Shown here piece by piece: positions 11,099 through 24,809 of a stretch of 64,000 nt of DNA; the first letter of the stretch is position 1, and every line of letters starts with the position of its first letter. A program made the translations under genes and the position numbers. The DNA is from Siphonodentalium dalli (taxonomy: Eukaryota; Mollusca; Scaphopoda; Gadilida; Siphonodentaliidae). Location: contig CP136064.1 in NCBI GenBank assembly GCA_032622095.1, positions 134,859,129 through 134,923,128 on the forward strand. The letters are read 5' to 3'. The notes below the pieces were generated by a model. The model was not told where the DNA came from and ran no database searches. It worked only from the letters and a program-made list of their open reading frames with translations.

Positions 11099-13520
11099 AC
11101 AAGTAATAAGATGCACGCAGTGCAAAGAACATATAGATAAGATTGTGGAATTGTGGAAATATGATAACCATTATATGGCAGAATCAGAGTGAGATTTTCA
11201 CAGAGCCAAAGGGGCTGACTCTATATGCCAAGTGTTAATGTACCAGAGAATACAAATCTGGAGACTTTGGACAAAAATGTAGAAATATGTCAATAATGGC
11301 GACAGGGATAACCCTAATTTTGCAGACGGGCGAAGTTTAAGTCGCTCTGAAATTTCCAAAATTGACCAACGAAAATCTTCAAAATATTCACCCTAATTTA
11401 CTGCCAACATTGATTGAACCCAGTTATCCATTGACACTGTTGTAGATAACACCATATGTAGTTACTATTAACATCTGTATTAATCTGATTTGGAAGCATA
11501 TTCACACCTGAGTGTTGATTCAGACAGCTGTGAATACAACGTCAGGTGTCCACAGTGACTGGTGATTTTGAGATTATCACACCTGAAGATATCGGTGACT
11601 ACAATGTGGGACGATTTCAATTTTGCCAACGCATTTCGCCCTGGAGAACGCCCATTTCACCCTATTTTTGTCACATGGAGAAGTCACTTCGCCCTGAAAA
11701 TCAGGCCTAGGCTGGCCCCTGAATGGCGTGCATACCTGGACATTGACAAAACACAAGAATGGTCTGTTTTGAAGTTGAACCAAAAAAAAAAAAAAAAATG
11801 GTGGAGGTATCAGAATCACACCAAGTTGACAGTTTTTCAACTAACAGCCTGATTATTACAAAATGGTCACTAATTAGTGCGCTAATGTATCAGCAACGAT
11901 CAATATATGAAGCTTTATTTATGAAAGATCTGCAGAACTTGACCAAGTTCGAAGTCATATCACAAAAGTGAGAGATATCATTGCCATCTTCTAGATAATA
12001 TCGGGACCAAATGGGTCACCGTGAAACTTTTCACCACATAGTCAGACGAAAATGTGCATTGGATATTTCCTTAAACTGATGGAAAATCCAAGAAATGACA
12101 TCGGATAATTGTACATACCTTTTTGAAAATGTGTGACAATCACTGAAATTAAGTCTCTGCCGATTTGTGGGGGAAATCAGTGTTTTAATCAATGGTGGGG
12201 TCCTTGTTTCGGGACAAAGAGAAATGTTGACGAGAAATAGAATCTTGCTTCTGGTATAAACAGCTGTTTTGCTGAGGAAATACTTTTATATATTGATTCT
12301 CGCAAAAATTTATGGATGTTAAGACCTGATAGGTGGTTTTCATACAGTATGTGATAGCACAACTATTGTTCATCATGACAGTTTGATTTACAATTTTACA
12401 TACCGGGTATACTCTTATACTGTCTGTTTTGTTGCAGGCGGGTACAGGTTATTACATACACCACAGTCAATAAAGTATCCATTCTTTCAATAAGATAACA
12501 AAGTCTGATAAATGGATTGTAATAAATCAGTCTAGAGAAGACTTGGTATACTATAATTGAGATTAAATACTTTTATTTGTTGAAGACTTAGCAATATTGA
12601 TGATAGCTTCTTGTGTATAAATCATTCCCTAGATGGATGAAACGATAAATGACATCTAAAACAAATTGGTATTGTTCAGGTAAAATGACATTTGCAACTG
12701 TTCCAAAATTTAAAACCGATGAGACAATACCAAACCCACAATACATGTTAATGTTATTTGACATTCAGATTAGCACAATTTTGAAGAGTCGTGCCATTGT
12801 GAAAGAGAGGGTACATCCTACATGTATAATCACAACTATTAATGGCGGTACTGTGGTTTGTGAAAGTCATTTCAGGACCCATATGATTCAGGGCAAGTGG
12901 TATGACGATATCCCAGCACATGAACTTGCGGGCAATAAGAGCAGTTTTACTGATAAATTACCACGTTCTGCCATGACCGGTACCTCCTCCAGGACCAGTC
13001 AGTCTCATTAACAACCAATAGGTCAGCAGCTTGCCGTTTGAAAAGCAGTGATGTACCCATATATTAGTTCCGTGTCAAAAGGCACATAAATTATTTGGGA
13101 AATACAGTTGTCATATAAACAAACAACATTAGTTTGTCTTCGCTCCTCAGACAAAATATCCATGTTGACATACCGGTACATTTATACCAGTACATTGATC
13201 TGAATCACAATGTCAGATGTGGAGTTGGAAGTATCAATAACAAAATTAGACACAGTATGTCAGACATTGTCAGTTACGTGTAAGTTCTCTAAATGAACTT
13301 TCCAATATTTGCCACATCATCAAATGGAGAGACAGTTCATTATGTGCATGGAAACTACATCCCTAGCAATATGCCCTGGACGCATTGATAAATTGTTAAG
13401 ACAATATGTTTACATATGTTTTTCCACCTGTTTCCAATTGTGTCACATGTTCGGATTAATTCACATATATAAATATTGGACCAAACTCATTCTTATACAA
13501 TGGCTTGGACTATCAGTATA
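11099..13520. other. Intergenic or intronic spacer, nothing identified
   Basis: AT-rich DNA with a poly-A run at about 11784-11799. A 120-codon open frame at 12649-13011 has no family resemblance, no repeated motifs and no convincing start context, so I do not call it a gene. 10611-10920 likewise shows nothing clear. Confidence 0.5.
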
Positions 13521-13523
13521 GTA

Positions 13524-14728
13524 TACCGTAAAATGGGGTGACTTTGCCACCAACGGGGTGACTTTGCCACGTCACTGAGAAAAAGTTAAGAATTAACAGC
13601 TCAGCACCAATAACCAGATAGCAAAATGTTTCATATGTACTAATGATTTTACAAGTTCAGATTGTATCACATGTGCCACAAAAATTGATGTATACAAATT
13701 CTGAAGGTCAAGGTCACCATGCGACCTTTATAGAACATTTTGGCAAATTTTCTACATAACTCCAAATTTGTAGGGTTTCTTCGACAAGTGATCATCACAG
13801 AATACTATGCATTAATCCAGATGCCCAGCGACTGAATTCTCAACTGCCGTATTATATGTACTGGATTAACTGTAATTATGGTCTATCACTCATTTACAAA
13901 GTATCGGTACCTTCATCACAACCTGAGCAGATACATGTATCTTGGTGAGATCATCACCATAATCCATTGTATAATGGATGCTATCTGGAAAAACCTGTGA
14001 CTTGAAATTCTTAGAGTAATTAGCTTTGGGCATGCTTTTTTGTGACTTTTCAGTGATAACCAAGACGCTCTTGCGGAGTGAAGTTTATGACATCGTCCCA
14101 TCAGTAGCATAATTTTCTCCATGTGACACCAAAAACAGCCTATCCTAGTAGTTGTACAATATTAGCACATGTATTATTTTGACAATTATGTGTTCTCTAT
14201 GTTTCGTAATCAAGATTATAAAGACATTAGTGATGCAGACCAGACTGGACCACCTAGGTGGGCCAGTCTAGCGTGGTCCAGTCCATTGACTAGGCAGTCC
14301 TGTCCGGTCCAGGCCATTCTGGTCTGGTACCCTTGTATGGAGTTGGACTGGTCCAAAGCGGTCTGGTCTACTTACATGTGAATGAATTACCCTTTTAGCA
14401 AAATCAATACATTATACTATACCAGGCCCATATAAAATGGACAATAGATACATGTGGCACTGTTATTTTCAACCCGCATAGAAGCATACAGAGAATCGTA
14501 CCGACATGTGGCAAAGTCACCCCAACCCATGGGTTGACTTTGCCACCCAACTTTTTCAGTACATGCTCTCATTCCAAACATACATGGACCATAACCACAC
14601 ATGAAATATATAGCATGAAGTTACCTGTAGAAGTTATGACTGTAGAACTGTTTTCTGAATTTAGCTTGTGACTGAATGCTACATAGAAATATGCCAAAAA
14701 GGTGGCAAAGTCACTCCGTTTTACAGTA
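13524..14728. mobile_element. 1.2-kb TIR element, 'GGGGTGACTTTGCCAC' ends
   Basis: The left end reads TACCGTAAAATGGGGTGACT, then TTGCCAC, and repeats 'ggggtgactttgccac' once more by 13572. The right end (14702-14728) is the reverse complement with three mismatches. A further internal inverted pair lies at 14508-14545 ('gtggcaaagtcacccc', 'ttgactttgccacc'). No transposase is recognisable. The superfamily is unclear; flanking TA dinucleotides are compatible with a mariner-like element but do not prove it. Confidence 0.7.
14235..14380. repeat. Cluster of GGACTGG/CCAGTCC motifs
   Basis: About ten short motifs of the form (t)ggtcc, ccagtc and tctggt, in both orientations, lie in ~145 bp. They may be internal protein-binding repeats of the surrounding TIR element. 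No coding. Confidence 0.5.
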
Positions 14729-15767
14729 CTAGTAACTCACCAGTGACCCTGACAGTGTTGCTATCCGGTCTGCTGGAGATGTTATGATTCCTCGGAGGAT
14801 TTGACAATTCCAATGGAGGAAGATCTACTAACATACCATGACAAAATGAGCAATATGAATCCATCCATGTTCAAACTAATTGCATACCTCTTGTAAGGGT
14901 TTAAATGTGCAGACTATCAGAACAGAGGGTTTTTCAGAACAATATCTCGAACATTAAGGTCTCCAAGGTAATCAAAGAGACTATTGGAATATTTCAAAAT
15001 TTCACACAGTACTAGACTACTAGTAGCTTGTGTCACCACGACATATTGATAACGTCATACCGATAAAGCCTTTTTGATGGATTGCTATAAATTTGGCTGA
15101 ATTATTTACTTCTCGGTAACATCAAACTAAACTCTGTTTTATCAAGAGGTACCTTTTGGACCTTTGGATATACATGTAGCATCCTAACATGTAATTTGTG
15201 GAAAGGATAGAACATTATCGTTCTAAACAAGGGAAGACAAATTGTTCTTAGCAACAAATGAACCACACAACTTGCCAACTATATCCTATTGGATTGCACA
15301 TGTAGTCATAAATAGGCTTCGTCTCTGACATTCCAACACAGACGAAAGAGAAAGCTAAAAATGTGAGGACACCCAATTATGACTATTGGTCCTTCGAATT
15401 GTGGGCATTGATTTAAAGGAATGCCTATTTCTAGAATTATTTAGCATGCAGATTGGTCTCAATCATCAATTGTTAATTTCTTTGTGAGGAATATACGGTA
15501 GACATTGATATCCTGGAGATGTGATTTATGGTTTTTGTTTACTCCAGTACGTCGACGAACATGGACTTGTGTGCATTGGTACATATATGCACATATACCA
15601 GAGAGGGAGGTACATTCATGTACATGTCAAACTGTATACCCTGTATATGCGATTGGAATACATAGTTATAGATGTATGGAATCTGGACTGTATATATTGG
15701 GATTGACCCACAAAACTTCTGCAAACTTAATCAGACCACAGAAAAATAAGTGAGCTCTGAAGTCTAA
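14729..15767. other. Spacer, nothing identified
   Basis: Both strands show only short overlapping frames (15505-15753 region) without codon-like structure or family motifs. Confidence 0.5.
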
Positions 15768-15768
15768 A

Positions 15769-16128
15769 GATTATCAATATGGACATATCAGGTAATTGAT
15801 AATTTATGAAATAAAATTTAAAAATTTGATTTATCAAGTTAAGATTTTATGAATAAATTATAATTACCTGATATGTCCATGACCTAACCATCCTCCCCTA
15901 TGAAGTTAGCATTCTAGGCGGCTTATTGATCGCCTCAGATGAATGACTCGATTAGGATTTGGTGCGTATTTTCGCTTCCGGTTTTTCAAAAACACGGAAC
16001 GGAAAAGCGGAACGAACCGCACGGCGTAAATCCGGTAAGCTGAAGTTACCTTATCAATATGGACATATCAGGTAATTATAATTTATTCATAAAATCTTAA
16101 CTTGATAAATCAAATTTTTTAATTTTCT
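15769..16128. repeat. Inverted repeat plus displaced third arm, 'atggacatatcaggtaatt'
   Basis: 'tcaatatggacatatcaggt' starts near 15775 and its complement 'acctgatatgtccat' ends near 15882, giving a hairpin with an AT-rich loop. A third copy with the same internal DNA lies at 16051-16128. Between them, 15945-15990 is an inverted match to 10652-10702 ('cgattaggatttggtgcg'). Probably two MITE copies, the second broken. Confidence 0.55.
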
Positions 16129-19100
16129 ATACATGTCGGCTACATCATTGCCGATTGTATGGAACTGGTGACGATTAGGGAATATACTTCTCTTCAGTCA
16201 TGATAATAAATCACTTAGGCATCACATTAGTTGATTTCTTGGATCATAACCTTGATTTTCTTCTCCAAATGCGATGTTTTAATGGAAGTGGTATGAATTT
16301 TTGCCAAAATATACTTTTTAATTTTCTAACTATTTTCTGAAAGAAAATTAAAATTAATCGGTGATGGAAATGATTAAGGATCATCACATAAGGTATTTAC
16401 ATTTAACTGGATCCAGAAACTGTCACATTAATCCAAGATGGCTTCCAAGATGGCAGCCAAAATACGATAATACGCAAATCCCCCCTTTCACCCAATTACG
16501 TTTCTGTCATGTAGAAGGTGAATTGTAGTAGACTAATTTGCTTCTTCCAAATAAATAATCGCCATGTTATGACACATTCATATTATTTGCCTTGCCGCAA
16601 TGATTCAAAAAAGCGAGTTCATATGACAATTATTGTCCAAATAAGCATTGTGAAAATTTGCCAAACATTATATTTGTGTTATACGTCAAACAGCATGTCC
16701 ACCAAAGTGGCACGATATCTCGGTGTTAGATAGATGAATGAATGTACTCCGATTTAAATAATCCGAAGTTATTAATATCTTGTTGTAATCGAGATGGTCT
16801 CCAATATGGCGGAAATGTCGAAATTTGACATTAAAATACATATATTTCAGCAATATATCCCACCGTGAGAACATACCTTTCACAAAATAAAACTGAAATA
16901 TATGTTCAACCGCGTTAAGTATATGTACTACTATAAATAGTTTAGTCGAGACCAACATGGTATGTGGAGAGAATAGTGAAGTTGCCTACTTCAGGCGCTG
17001 TCAGTTACCTGCGTTGATGCATGGGATCGCCATACGTTCTTGAATATCGATAACGATTGAATATATCTACTCGTATACTAAAAGGTCTAACGACGGACTC
17101 CATCAGATTACTCTATATATTTAAACGGTGACAAGCTTTTGAAGCCTGAAATTGAAAATATAAACCAGGTGATCGCCTTCAGATATTATAGCTATACCTT
17201 AATCTTGTCAATTTCACCATGACACATGTTATTGTATACCGCCGGTATAGGCTTGGTTGATGAACAAGGTTGGATAGCCTGTCAAATTTCTCGGGAGTTT
17301 TCTGACATAATATCCATAGAAGTCTTCGTAAAATGAATCCTTGTATCCATGGGTACTCTTGGTGATTGTAATGGAAAATCGGCCCAAAATGATCAGACAC
17401 CCACCTCTACCATTCTGGCAAACATATATGTGTAGGAAGAAATATTGATGATTGCTCATGCTTAAACTGCTTCTTGTCACCAGTTCATACTAAGTACCGG
17501 TACATTTCCACGTGTGCATTAATATGACGACCAAGATGAGATTGTGACAAATTTGAACTAGAACTCAAGCAATATATTTACTTGTATCACAGCGATATTA
17601 GCATATTTTTGTATTACTACATGTATATGTATATAATTAGTTTGTCTCATATACAAGTAGCGCTAATGTGTATCTGGACCATCACACTCTCGTTATGTGG
17701 GGGAGCATAGAATGATTTCCACGATGAAACGTATACTTATCGTTGTATTGTTCATAAAATAAATTATGTTTAAACTAAGGTCTATCTGATCAAACTGGAT
17801 TGTTTATCAAGTGAACATGTATGGAGCTCTTCGTACAATAGCCTCCCCACGACTGTTTACGTTTCTGCTGAAGTTGAACTATATATGCCACTTGGGTGGG
17901 GTAGATTGTCATACAGAATGATGTATACAATTTATGGGATATAGAATTGAATAACTCCTACTCGAACAGAATTAGAACAGTTAGAGGCATTAGGATAAAT
18001 GAAGATGCATCGGCCTTATTAATATGATCTGAAAGGTACCATCATTATAATAGTGAACCATGGCCACCTCCGTAGTTACACGTGCTGATTCAGCTTCTTT
18101 TATTTCCGCATTTCCTTTGGTTCATGATAACGTTCTAGCTAGAATCAACAATGTTGATTCAACATGACACTGCATGACTGTTATTTACTCCAACTATTAC
18201 TTCACATTGTGTTGTAAGAAGTTAGTGGACTACCGTATGTTGCCCCATTATGTCATTCAGTATTCAGAACCTGGATTCCAGAGTATATTGGACATAATAA
18301 ATCAAACTGATGACATGACACAAGAAGACCCATCACTACCAATGGATTGTTCACCCGTTTCCCACTGTGTGGTCGTACATTACGCCAAAACGTGGGAATT
18401 AGTAATATGTTAAGTATCGACTATTTTTGGCTCGTATCTATTGCGTTTTCCATTCACATTCTTCCGTCATCAAAACTGCAGGGTTGGATATGCAGAGCAG
18501 TTGCGCAGTCCCTATTGATTTTGACACACTTCAAAATAATCATTAATCAAGTTGGACCGGCAGCACAAACCATTGCAATAACTACTTTCCTGTTGAAGTG
18601 ATGTACAAACGCAATGCATTATCCCACTAAACTCTTCATATGCCTAAATCATAGAAACCAATATGGGATATAATTTTGCTGTATGCTATAAATGGTCCAT
18701 ACCAGCCTACTGTGTTCATACCAAGACACCTTTCGTATGTTGGGCGAATCACTATGTGTGGCTACCACCAATTAACTGAACACAAGTGTAGCCAAGAACC
18801 AGGCACACCACTTCGTCTGGTGTCGGGGATCTAGCCTGGTGTATAATAATATTCATATCAACTGAATAAACATGTCCTGTGATGTCAATAACTTATAGTA
18901 ACCTCACAAGAGGATTCCACACATGGTATGAAAGTGGTTGGACTACTTTGTTGACTATCATCATCCAGATTTCAGAACCTGGTATTCACAATATATCACT
19001 TTAATCTTGATACGGGATGCTACCCCTTATACGAATATATTATCCGCATATGGGGGTCTATTCTATTTTGACCTGCCGTGGTTATCAATATGAATCTTGA

Positions 19101-20997
19101 AACCTGCTAGTTCAGTTAAACCAGTTTCAAATGGTGTTACCATACACATTTAATTCAATGTTACAGTGCAACTAAATGACAAATGCCAAAATGACAGCCA
19201 TATAATTAATTCTACTATTGTTTGTGTTTTATAAACAAGAATGTGTTGTTTCTTGCTTGCTAAAAATCATGGTATATAGAAGTACAATCCCCAAATCTTA
19301 GCTATCACAATAAACAGTTGTGTATTGCTACCTTATATGATACACTATAGATATTTGCTACTGGGGAGATGTCATAAAAAGAATTAACACCAACGCTTAT
19401 CTGCATCCGCAATTGCCTTTTGATATGGTAACCACTAATATTTCTCAATTAGAACTCGTGCTTAGAGTATAGCAGAGAAGGCTAGACATCTGGATGGTAA
19501 AATTTGTCCTTCAAATTAAGATGGTAGTCTACACATACTTTCTAATTTCACCTAGTGATTTAGATTTTCTCTTCAACCCCATCTTCACTTAATGTCAAGA
19601 CATTTGAAGACATGACACGTGTGTAGTATAGGACATCTGTTAATTTGTATACGTCTTTAAAGCTATGCGCATATACTTAAAAGTAGCCGATTAACCTTAT
19701 TCCCCATGATGGAATGCCAGGGCGACATTTGGTAGTGAACGAATACTGACTTGTTTTGACTGCCAATTTGGCAGCCATCTTGGATGATGTTAAACAGTTC
19801 GGTTGAAGTGTTATAATAATTCCGTATGTGGCACGAATATTTCTTTCCCATCACTGAATTCTGTTCATTTCTTTAAATCTATTGCTAGAATATCAGAATT
19901 GATTTTTGACAAAATGCTATAATTCGGTTGTCTTATGTGGATTTTTGACAGATATAATTTTTTTTGTAAAAGACAATTGGTGCACTACATTGCTGAAGCA
20001 ATAAATAAACACTGAATGGTCATAATGCACAGTCGCTACCAAAAGGAAGGTCATTTACATGAGATTCTTGACAATCTCAAAATTGGTGATTTTTTGGTGC
20101 CATTTTGGCAGCCATCTTTGATTGGAATAATATTTTCCCGTGAATTTGGGTACTGTACTTTGAGAACTACTATTGGTGAATTGCCCTTACTGAAAACAAT
20201 GTATAACAATTGAGAAATATGCGCATAATTCGCCAGTTCTTATGACAACCCTACATCTGAACTGAACTGACAATGACGTCATCTTTGTGACATCATAATT
20301 CCCTCCAGTCGCGGACCCATGAAGCCTAACAAACTTTTTCCGACAAAGTAAGTGATACCCTATCATAATATCATAGTCTCTACATTTGTTCAAAAAATTC
20401 CCACGAAAGTACATAAGTGACTCTACTAAAGGTATCATATTCCATGCTTACTATGTGCACAAACAAATTAAAATTAAAATAAAGGCCTCCCTCCCTCACC
20501 GATTTTCAAAACAAATTGCCTGAGAAACAATTAATTAATTTTGGATGGCCTGTGCCTTATAAAATTGTCATTGAATATTGTATCTCTTGGGTGTTACATG
20601 CTATTTTTAATGATATGGTAAAAACTGTGGTGATATGACATATATGAAAAGATATCATTAAACCTTGCACAACCATTAGTTTATCTCTCAGTTATCTCAG
20701 TTCTGAGAAAAAATATATATGCCATCCACTAAATTAATTTATTTACATTGACGGTAAGCTGACACATTGTTACACAAAAGAGTGAACTTTTGAGATTTTG
20801 ACCAGAATACTTGTTAGTATTACTAAACAATAAAATTGTCTTGAGGACTATGGATACATTCCAGTTAGAAATAAGAAGATGGACTGTCCTCCGGTGCATA
20901 ACCCCTTGTGGCATACTGCCTAGTGTGGGCATATCTATAACTTATGACTGCTATACTCAGACATTACTGTTCAAGTTATCGCCTCAACAGACATTGG
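16129..20997. other. Long AT-rich spacer with scattered repeat fragments
   Basis: Only fragments are recognisable, such as 'ggcagccatcttggat' scraps near 16436-16460, 19771-19785 and 20101-20118. No open frame with codon-like composition or a known family exceeds about 90 codons. No RNA gene is recognised. Confidence 0.5.
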
Positions 20998-21437
20998 ATG
21001 GACCAAAAAGCCAACATTTCCATATAAACAAAAAAGAATAACTCTAGAACGGAAACTCGAACAAAACAATGGAACCCTCTATTGAATGTCCTCATAGTAG
21101 TGAACATCCATACCAAATTTCATTGAGATCCCAGCACAACTGTTGAAGTTACGACATGAACAGACACCAGACGAACCAAAAAGCCATCATTTCCAGATAA
21201 ACAAAGATGAATAACTCTAGAATGGAAAATCCAAACAAAATGATGGAACCCTCTATTTAATTTCCTCATAGTAGTGAACATCCATACCTAATTTCATTGA
21301 GATATGAGCACTACTGTTCAAGTTATGACATGAACAGACATCGGACGGACATACGTACAGACGCACGTATGGACGGACGGACGCACAGATGGACAGGTGC
21401 AAAACAGTATACTCCCCTTTTTTTTTTAAACGGGGTA
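20998..21437. repeat. Repeat pair with (gacggac)n tail
   Basis: Two tandem copies (start about 20998 and 21165) share 'gaataactctagaa.ggaaa', 'gatggaaccctctatt', 'tcctcatagtagtgaacatc' and 'aatttcattgagat'. They end in a gacggac run (21330-21395) and 'aaacggggtataa' at 21428-21440. Same style of non-coding bivalve repeat as at 8.7-10.6 kb but a different subfamily. Confidence 0.6.
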
Positions 21438-21592
21438 TAAAGTTCTACACAATATAAATGTAATATAATTTTGACCAGAATACTTTCTAGTATTAATAAA
21501 CAATATAAATGTCTGAAAACTATGGATATACATTCCTTTAAGAAACTACACAATATAAATGTCCAAGGACTATAGATACATTCTAGTATTAA

Positions 21593-22062
21593 AGGTACTC
21601 AATCCGATCAGAGGGTCCTATATTACTATTTCTTTGGCTTTGGGGATAAAAAATAATTGATTCGAGTCGAGGAACCTACCAATCAACGCTCAGGGTGATC
21701 AGATATCGATATTTGAAGTTTCGTTATTTCTATTCTTTCTGGCCCAGAACACAGTCAAAATTGCGTTATTATTACCACTTGATTATAGAGTTATCCATCC
21801 TTGTCTGTTTGAATAGTGTTTTGGTGTACACATCTCGAGCAGATTACAAAGTTAAGGGCAATTATTAGTACTCATCTCGAGAAAATAACAAATTTCAAAA
21901 ATCAATATCTTATAACTCTGAGCTTTGTTTGATGGGTTCCTCGACTCGAATCAAATATTTTTTACCCCCAAAGCCAAAGAAATAGTAAAATAGGACCCTC
22001 TGATCGGATTGTTGTTGTTGGAATCTGTTGAGATGGGGACCCTCTGATCGGATTGAGTACCT
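21593..22062. mobile_element. 470-bp foldback MITE flanked by TTAA
   Basis: The ends are a perfect 26-bp inverted repeat beginning AGGTACTCAATCCGATCAGA and running on as GGGTCC. TTAA lies directly outside both ends (21589-21592, 22063-22066), which fits a piggyBac-type insertion; TA with slightly longer TIRs is the alternative. Long inner arms ('ttatttctttggctttggg', 'tcgagtcgaggaa') make the whole element foldable. A truncated sibling is at 53020-53482. Confidence 0.75.
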
Positions 22063-22066
22063 TTAA

Positions 22067-23355
22067 TATTAAAACAATATAAATGTCTGAGGATTATGGA
22101 CACATTCAAGCATTCAAACAAGATACTGTAAATTTGGAGTATGGTGTGTTTGTTACAAATTTGCTGACCGGACAGCTAGACGGGATGTTATAAACTCAAA
22201 TACATACCCAACCAATGAATTTATGTTCTGTAAAACAATATAGTTCAACTGTGGCAGTTAAAAGGCTTAAGTCCTGAGTGCCTGATGACATAACATACAC
22301 CTGACACCATATGATTATGAGCAAGAATTACACAGTGAAGCATGTGTCTAGCTACTCTTATGTTGTTGGAACCAATCCAAGACCTTCACATTGGCAGATT
22401 GAAGGTGGTACCTGATAACTAAGTCGGTCAGGTGTTAATTAAGAGAATGCACAGGTATATAGGGATACAACGTATAATGACATGAAAGCGCACTGAAGGA
22501 AGCACTGGAAATCTGGGAGCCCTATAACTGGCACAAAGCAGGCCACTTTACTGGAGCTTTCCCAACTGATATAATCTGATATCTCAGTAAATTATAGACA
22601 ATCAGTGAAAGGTCACTAAATTTAGAAAGTCTACAACTGGGCATAAACCACAGGTCCCCTGGTGCGACAACACTGCCATGAGTATATACCTTAATACAAG
22701 GTTTATATCTATCAGACATATATTGAGCATAGACTCACTTGTGATTAAAATTCATCAATATCCTCTGTGCATAAGATAATGCCATATACCCAGTTCTTTT
22801 GACCATATTCGCACCTTTGTCTGAGATTTCCCAAGTTCCCATTGGTCACACCTTTTGTCTTATTAACAACTGGGAAGCTTTTATAGTTCTGCCTACTCAA
22901 TTTTGTTTTCGAGACGGCCTCCAAGTTCAACGTGGAGCTAATATTAAGCGTATTTCATAGCATATGCTGTACAGACGAAAAATCTAATTATGCCCCTCCT
23001 CATGTTGGTCGTTATTGAAGACAGTTCTGATCGCGACTGTACTAATTCATTCAGTGTGTGCTTCAAATTATTGACATAGCATGTGACGTCACCTGGCACG
23101 TGCTCAACAAGAGGCTACACTGTAATGAGGTCAGCTGTTTAAAGCTTTCTTTGAATCTATTTCGTGTCAACGTGATTGAACCAATAACTTCATATTACAC
23201 GGGATGTCAGGCATCTGTATTGCCATGCTTATAATATATAACCATTTTAGACTGTTTGGATGATGCCAATGGCTTCTTTTTAGGCTGTTACAACTGCGTG
23301 TTACATTCAATATTACGGTTGTAAATGCGTACGTTTATTAAAGCGTGCATATTGC
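22067..23355. other. Spacer, nothing identified
   Basis: AT-rich. No open frame longer than about 65 codons has any recognisable feature on either strand. Confidence 0.5.
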
Positions 23356-24193
23356 TAGTGATGTTCCGTAGTTGAACATCGGCTATTACCGATCGTCAAA
23401 AGAAATAAAAACGTTCTAGTATCTAAGCGCAATATGCACGCTTTATTAAATGTATGCAATACAACCATAGTATTGAATGCCATTCTATACATTGTCGCAA
23501 CTTACAAGTATTCAATCAAGACTTTTACACCGCATGCAAGTGTTCCACACACGGTCATAACGTTACTCTGAGTCGGCACCTTTGATCTCATTTTCAAAAC
23601 AACTACAGGTATACATCAAAGGCAGCGCACAACTGATGTCAGTGGAAATACTTTCGCGACAGTGGTATACATTTGTATATTACTTTGATGTATTTGGCTT
23701 TGAAACTACAGTGTATACCGGGATAGGTCTGCAATGGGTGTATATACAGTAATTCCCAAAGTAATTGACCACTTAACCACAGCAGAATTATGGGTAACTT
23801 TTCAGGATTTAGTCGGAAATATGGCTTGTTGCCATTCATAGGAAAGCTCTCGGGGAGAGCTTTCCGATGAATGGCAACACGCCATATTTCCGACTAAATC
23901 CTGAAAAGTTACCCATAATTCTGCTGTGATTATTAATTACTTTGGGCATTACTGTAGGTCCATTATGGGAGCAATCGCACAGTATATATAAACATCGGAA
24001 TCGGAAATCGGCCGATTGTGCCTCCAGTTATCGGAAATAGGTCCGATGGGCTTTTTCATTATCAGAACATCACTACATATTGCGCACAGATACTAGAACG
24101 TTTTTATTTGTTTTGACCATCGGTAATAGCCGATGTTCAACTGCAAGGTACGGTACGATTAATATCCGATGGGCAATTATCGGAACATCACTA
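23356..24193. mobile_element. Foldback element, TAGTGATGTTCCG ends
   Basis: TAGTGATGTTCCG (23356-23368) is matched by CGGAACATCACTA (24181-24193). Inner arms pair 'ttgaacatcggctattaccg' and 'aaaacgttctagtatct' (23370-23430) with complements at 24080-24140. Subterminal 'atcggaaatcggccgat' (23995-24040) is hAT-like. The centre is occupied by the palindromic MITE 23745-23955. No protein is encoded. Confidence 0.7.
23745..23955. mobile_element. Near-perfect palindromic MITE nested in the foldback element
   Basis: The arms (about 100 bp each) are almost identical and meet at 'aaagctctcggggagagcttt' near 23850-23870. They include 'acagcagaattatgggtaac' and 'tttcaggatttagtcggaaa'. The outer tips read TACAGTAAT(T/G)CCCAAAGTAA next to TA, as in mariner-type MITEs. 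The arms are so similar that the insertion or conversion looks recent. Confidence 0.75.
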
Positions 24194-24689
24194 ATGATGG
24201 CAGTTTGATCCAGTCTGGAGTAAACTACATACCCACATATAAAAATAGTGGTATCAGTATGAATCTGAGTGTATGTTTACATAGACTGATTATCATTGTG
24301 TTAGTCTTTTTGGTGTTCAACGTAAGCTTCCAATCATGGTGTAGCGATGTTGCAAAGTATACCTTTAATGTCATAGCGTAAAGTTTCCTACTTTCAGTTT
24401 CGCAACATCGCTTTGTAAACATGCTCATTTTCGTCACCATTGTCCCATCTATTCACCTCATTCTAGTTGTAAACATGCACTTTATCCTATTATATTCATC
24501 CCATTATGTCACATTTATTATTGTATTTAAACAGTAAGTCATAATTATTAATAGCGGTTGCATAGTTTAATGTTTTAAGTTGGTAATTTGTTCGTATATT
24601 GTCCCAGATTCTTAGCACTGTCGGGTTTAGCGGTGACGTCACCAGTTGTGAAACTGCGCCCAACTGACACACGTCAGCGTGACAACCGC

Positions 24690-24800
24690 TGCTCATGGTC
24701 AACTGACCACTTCAGTATGGTCAGATTTCTGACCATATTTCTGACCATATGGTCGTTTTCCGACCACATTATGTGGTTGGATTTAAGACCATATGGTCGC
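24690..24800. repeat. GGTCA/TGACC cluster
   Basis: About eight TGACC, GGTCA or GGTCG motifs in ~110 bp, including 'ctgaccatatttctgaccat' and 'accatatggtcg', several as inverted pairs. It lies just upstream of a TATAAAA at 24804-24810. It could be a subterminal repeat region or a promoter. 24200-24690 contains nothing else identifiable. Confidence 0.5.
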
Positions 24801-24809
24801 CTAGTATAA

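Noticed and set aside
12649-13011. 120-codon plus-strand open frame
   Set aside because: No family resemblance, no conserved motif, located in AT-rich spacer; length is within chance for this composition.
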